Part shown: in pieces, positions 5,619 through 5,644 of the stretch | Position numbering within the stretch: position 1 is the stretch's first letter | How the letters are laid out: every line of letters begins with the position of its first letter | Source: an uncultured Pseudomonadota bacterium | Lineage (GTDB): Bacteria > Pseudomonadota > Gammaproteobacteria > Burkholderiales > Eutrophovitaceae | Assembly: GCA_913057845.1 (NCBI GenBank) | Contig: CAJXPC010000132.1 | Coordinates: forward strand, 1-5,644 | Length of the DNA: 5,644 bases | Reading direction: 5' to 3' | Notes under the pieces: generated by a model | Database searches by the model: none | Seen by the model: only the letters and a program-made list of their open reading frames with translations | Told to the model about the DNA's origin: nothing | Program-made: the position numbers and the translations under genes

Positions 5619-5644
5619 CTGTCTCTTATACACATCTCCGAGCC
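5619..5644. other. Nextera/Tn5 transposase adapter left in the assembly (not genomic)
   Basis: CTGTCTCTTATACACATCT (5619-5637) is the complete 19-base Tn5 mosaic end in read-through orientation. CCGAGCC (5638-5644) is the start of the Nextera read-2 adapter tail. It is library-preparation sequence joined to the genomic insert at 5618. Confidence 0.98.

Noticed and set aside
5619..5633. Apparent GTG start and MYKRQ N-terminus of the DadA reading frame
   Set aside because: These codons are Tn5 mosaic-end adapter. The DadA family has about 200 further N-terminal residues that are simply missing here.
1..5644. CRISPR arrays, tRNA or rRNA genes, insertion sequences, phage genes
   Set aside because: No repeated spacer-like units, cloverleaf-type sequences, transposase or integrase motifs were seen on either strand. 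The Tn5 end at 5619 is library adapter, not a resident transposon.

Overview
The window looks like a short metagenomic contig from a Gram-negative proteobacterium. The base composition is moderate. The families present (LinB-type haloalkane dehalogenase, DadA-type D-amino acid dehydrogenase, PuuD/urate-oxidase-N membrane domain, DapA-fold lyase) and clear Shine-Dalgarno sites with GTG starts fit that, but nothing here fixes the genus. Both ends cut a gene. The right end is not genomic: the last 26 bases are Nextera transposon adapter.

Layout. (1) Positions 1-2943, minus strand: a compact three-gene unit transcribed right to left, with gaps of 16 and 30 bases. The order is a crotonase-fold acyl-CoA enzyme, a LinB-like haloalkane dehalogenase with all five catalytic residues, and an amidohydrolase of the N-acyl-D-amino-acid deacylase superfamily cut by the left edge. 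(2) Positions 2944-3153: a divergent, AT-rich control region with CAGTGA/TCACTG half-sites and a plausible rightward promoter. (3) Positions 3154-4116, plus strand: a DapA/NAL-fold lyase with its Schiff-base lysine but altered substrate motifs. (4) Positions 4117-4928, plus strand: a good sigma-70-type promoter, a leader of about 100 bases and a five-helix PuuD-like membrane protein without a cytochrome c tail. (5) Positions 4950-4982: a symmetric hairpin flanked by A and T runs, placed to terminate transcription from both sides. (6) Positions 5010-5618, minus strand: the C-terminal half of DadA, running into adapter from 5619.

How the genes may work together. The minus-strand unit has the content of a small catabolic operon: carbon-halogen hydrolysis, a CoA-thioester step and hydrolysis of an amide or cyclic amide. 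The divergent DapA-like lyase may belong to the same regulon. This is inference from gene order. No substrate can be read from the sequence. The DadA fragment and the PuuD-like gene look like separate transcription units.

The points most worth following are the pairing of a LinB-like dehalogenase with a crotonase that lacks both hydratase glutamates but keeps the His and Asp positions used by 4-chlorobenzoyl-CoA dehalogenase, and the adapter, which has created a false N-terminus for the DadA fragment.
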